Origin: JBDWFY01 sp965275915
Lineage (GTDB): Bacteria; Pseudomonadota; Alphaproteobacteria; Rhizobiales; Stappiaceae
Length of the DNA stretch: 64,000 nucleotides
NCBI GenBank assembly: GCA_965275915.1
Contig: CBDHYI010000004.1
Span: forward strand, 124,001-188,000
Reading direction: 5' to 3'
Made by a program: the position numbers and the translations under genes. The notes below the pieces were generated by a model, which was not told the origin of the DNA, did not search any database, and saw nothing but the letters and a program-made list of their open reading frames with translations. This document shows, in pieces, positions 61,890-64,000 of this stretch. Positions within the stretch are counted from its first letter, which is position 1, and each line of letters starts with the position of its first letter.

Positions 61890-62393
61890 CTAACTCGTTG
61901 GTATTGGACAGCTATGCTTGTTTACGGATCTCAAAATATCAGGCTTAGATTCCGGCTCTGTCATCGAACTTTGTTGAATAAGAAGCTCATTGGCGCGACT
62001 GTTTAGGAGTTCCAATTCCTGTTCGCTCGCCACCAGATTATCAATCTCCATCTCCAGCATTGAGACAAGGTCTTGCGGCTTGATAATCTCGGTGGTTTCG
62101 AATTGGTACGAACTATCTGGCACACCCCTGAAACTCAAATCTTGCCCCCACTTAATTCGACGAGAGAGGTCAAAATTTGCCAGCGGTTCAATAGTGGCTT
62201 TGTAGATCGCAAGAGTGGCCTCTTTCGCGGCCATTGTGTCACCCACCACAAGATTATGCGGAACCGACAATTTCGTGCCAGCTGGCAAATTGCTTTCGCT
62301 ATCAATAATTGTTGCTGCCGCAATCTCACACTTCAATTCAGAAAGATTTTTTATTGCTATTCTTGTATCTTGAAAATCAATATTCATAGTCAA
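61890..62393 (-). CDS. Hypothetical protein, low-GC
   Basis: The 167-residue protein MTMNIDFQDTRIAIKNLSEL contains a region rich in Glu, Ser and Leu, with a likely coiled segment DLVSMLEMEIDNLVASEQELELLNSRANELL. No family is recognised. It is convergent with the previous gene and is separated by only 12 bases. Its base composition is lower in GC than the chromosome, which suggests transfer. Its partner at 62419 lies 25 bases upstream on the same strand. Confidence 0.5.
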   Translation of the reverse strand: MTMNIDFQDTRIAIKNLSELKCEIAAATIIDSESNLPAGTKLSVPHNLVVGDTMAAKEATLAIYKATIEPLANFDLSRRIKWGQDLSFRGVPDSSYQFETTEIIKPQDLVSMLEMEIDNLVASEQELELLNSRANELLIQQSSMTEPESKPDILRSVNKHSCPIPTS

Positions 62394-62418
62394 TTATACT
62401 GCAAATATTACCTGAAAA

Positions 62419-63963
62419 TCAATTTTCGAACTCCGACAATGAATCAATTTCATCAATATTACTTACTTTCGTTATAATAGTTTCATAACTATTATTATTT
62501 TCATTTTCCTTTTGATCATAAATCCAAAATCCAGATTTATCATAAACACCATATCTTCCAATATATTTCTCAATATTATGCAGCTTAGTAATAGTATTAC
62601 GGGAAATATCCAATAATCCTGCAGTTGCTTTCAATTCATCATCATATTTACCGGGATCGTACGACTTGTATTCAACGTAATACTTACCGTCATACTCCCG
62701 AACTTTCGTCAATTCTAAACCCTGCTCCCAGGTCCCAATAGAATTGTCAAATTTGGGACCAAAATAGCTAATTGCCGCAGAGGTTACTTTCTGATTCAGA
62801 TCAACTCTAGAAAACCATATCTGATGTAATCGGCCCGATCTGTTTCCATAGACACGTGAGCCGATGGCTTCTAAATATCCTTTATTATTAATATTGCTAT
62901 CGAATGCTCTAATATGCTCATTTGGTTTTGTTTGACGTATGACCCCCACTTTGTCCGTCAGGTTGCCATCATCATCAAAAAAGTAGGCGTCAAAATCGAA
63001 ACGGTTATCGCTTCCACTACGAGCCAGCAATATGTAGCCCTCTTCTTGATTGTGAAAAATAGGGAAAATTGAGTCCCAACCTGTTACTGTTAGTTCCCCG
63101 TTAACTATTGGGAACTTGAACTCTCCACTCCAAACGACCTTTGGAGGAGAAATTGCAATTCCTGTATTGGAATCAATACTGGTTTGTAAGAATTGATGAA
63201 CCATCCGATGCATGTTGTTCGAGTCTATTTCCGGGGGTGTTTCTACCTGCTGTGAAACAACTTGTATGTTGCCATCATCATCCGAGCGAACAAGTCGTAA
63301 ATACCCTTTGAAACTGGACTCAGAAACAATGTTTTTTGCTCGGTTATACAATACCACCCTGTTCAGACCATCCATCAATAAAAGGAATATATTTGGTTCG
63401 ATATATGCGAAGGAATAGACTGTGCCATCGATTCCTGGCAACTCTTGTTGCCACTCAAATGATCCATCGACGTCATACTTCGTGATTGTAATATTGGTAT
63501 TTTCTTCGAAGTATAAACCGTTTTCATCTTGTGACATCAGGTCATATTGATCTGTAACAAAAATTACACCGACCGAATTTCCTACCCGCACCAATGGTTC
63601 GATGTTTGAAATGAACACCTTTTCCCAATCGTCTTTAAAAGCTCTGGCTAGGGAGGGAACTTCTCGAACATGCTTCCAATCCTCACCGTATTCTTTTGAA
63701 AGCAGTGTTTCATCTAATACTGGCTTCGGGTTGTCACTTGAATTGGACCACCAGTTCATGTCATCCAAAGCTTTGGAAGTTATTCCGACGATGCACAATA
63801 TCGCTATGGCAAAAAACGCCGACTTCGAATTGAATATGGACGCTGGATTAATCGGCAAAGGCCGCCTTGGCGGGCTAGCCGGCGGCATTGGACTATGATT
63901 GGACTGAGCCGTGGCACCAGCAGTTGTTTGGCGGGTTTTACGCCTAAAAAACGTTGTTCCCAT
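62419..63963 (-). CDS. Hypothetical membrane-anchored protein, low-GC
   Basis: The 514-residue protein has a Pro- and Ser-rich N-terminus, one hydrophobic segment near residues 48-65 (AFFAIAILCIVGITSKAL), then an extracytoplasmic domain of about 440 residues with repeated beta-strand patterns such as TKYDVDGSFEWQQEL, resembling a beta-propeller. No family is recognised. Codon use and GC content are clearly lower than in the core genes, so it is probably acquired. It precedes the gene at 61890 on the same strand. Confidence 0.6.
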   Translation of the reverse strand: MGTTFFRRKTRQTTAGATAQSNHSPMPPASPPRRPLPINPASIFNSKSAFFAIAILCIVGITSKALDDMNWWSNSSDNPKPVLDETLLSKEYGEDWKHVREVPSLARAFKDDWEKVFISNIEPLVRVGNSVGVIFVTDQYDLMSQDENGLYFEENTNITITKYDVDGSFEWQQELPGIDGTVYSFAYIEPNIFLLLMDGLNRVVLYNRAKNIVSESSFKGYLRLVRSDDDGNIQVVSQQVETPPEIDSNNMHRMVHQFLQTSIDSNTGIAISPPKVVWSGEFKFPIVNGELTVTGWDSIFPIFHNQEEGYILLARSGSDNRFDFDAYFFDDDGNLTDKVGVIRQTKPNEHIRAFDSNINNKGYLEAIGSRVYGNRSGRLHQIWFSRVDLNQKVTSAAISYFGPKFDNSIGTWEQGLELTKVREYDGKYYVEYKSYDPGKYDDELKATAGLLDISRNTITKLHNIEKYIGRYGVYDKSGFWIYDQKENENNNSYETIITKVSNIDEIDSLSEFEN

Positions 63964-64000
63964 TCGGTTTTCCGCTCTGCAAATGGGACAGGTTGAAAAG

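Noticed and set aside
1..64000. tRNA, rRNA or CRISPR loci
   Set aside because: I saw no T-loop-like sequences in tRNA context, no rRNA segments and no regular direct repeats with spacers.

Overview
The window is a chromosomal segment of an alphaproteobacterium, most likely of the order Hyphomicrobiales (Rhizobiales-like). The evidence is gene content and order: pyrB-pyrC-plsY-dprA-topA-rnr, rpmG next to pleD and divK, an EipB (DUF1849) envelope protein, clpS-clpA with a basic ClpA tail, a phasin, minCDE with CtrA-like boxes, and DUF1489, DUF3572 and DnaJ/VWA genes typical of that group. Most of the DNA is GC-rich. I saw no rRNA, tRNA or CRISPR array.

Layout. 1-12 kb: the start of an AidB-like acyl-CoA dehydrogenase (minus strand, cut by the window edge), then a plus-strand run for pyrimidine synthesis, phospholipid acylation, DNA uptake, topoisomerase I, RNase R, a DUF983 protein, a NUDIX hydrolase and ribosomal protein L33. 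12-13 kb: an 800-base AT-rich gap holding a GC-rich foldback that may be a structured RNA. 13-19 kb: divK-pleD, split by a 304-bp inverted-repeat element, then DUF3572, HAD and dinB genes, and EipB. 19-25.6 kb: small-enzyme housekeeping genes, a second foldback element, a TetR/MAPEG divergon and azlCD. 25.7-33 kb: clpS-clpA, a phasin with PhaR-like operators, a SPOR-tailed D,D-carboxypeptidase and a DnaJ/VWA pair. 33-43 kb: a 1-kb gap, an ArsR-family redox-sensor candidate, sdaA with two 43-residue membrane proteins behind it, a nucleotide cyclase, a DMT exporter, and a TPP-riboswitch thiO-thiS-thiG-thiE operon.

43-56.5 kb: a truncated-globin homologue with no proximal histidine, a ClpP paralogue, a second nucleotide cyclase, a GGDEF protein with a decayed EAL domain, DUF899, thioesterase, VOC and mgtE genes, a secreted caspase-fold protein, minCDE, and a copper pair (DUF2946-like plus PCu(A)C). 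56.5-64 kb looks like an accessory region. It carries a glucosaminidase-amidase, a candidate oriT, a MobC-like protein, a relaxase fused to a RecD/TraA-like helicase, and several low-GC unknown genes, and it probably belongs to an integrated mobilizable element that continues past the right edge.

The most interesting signals are: two different foldback elements of about 300 bp, with a TAGAGCGYRT motif or TAGGGTATGG motif that repeatedly supplies a gene's stop codon; the globin and dihydroorotase homologues that have lost key metal-ligand residues; the relaxase-helicase fusion with its oriT-like hairpin; the structured non-coding region near 12.4 kb; and paired tiny membrane proteins around a terminator.
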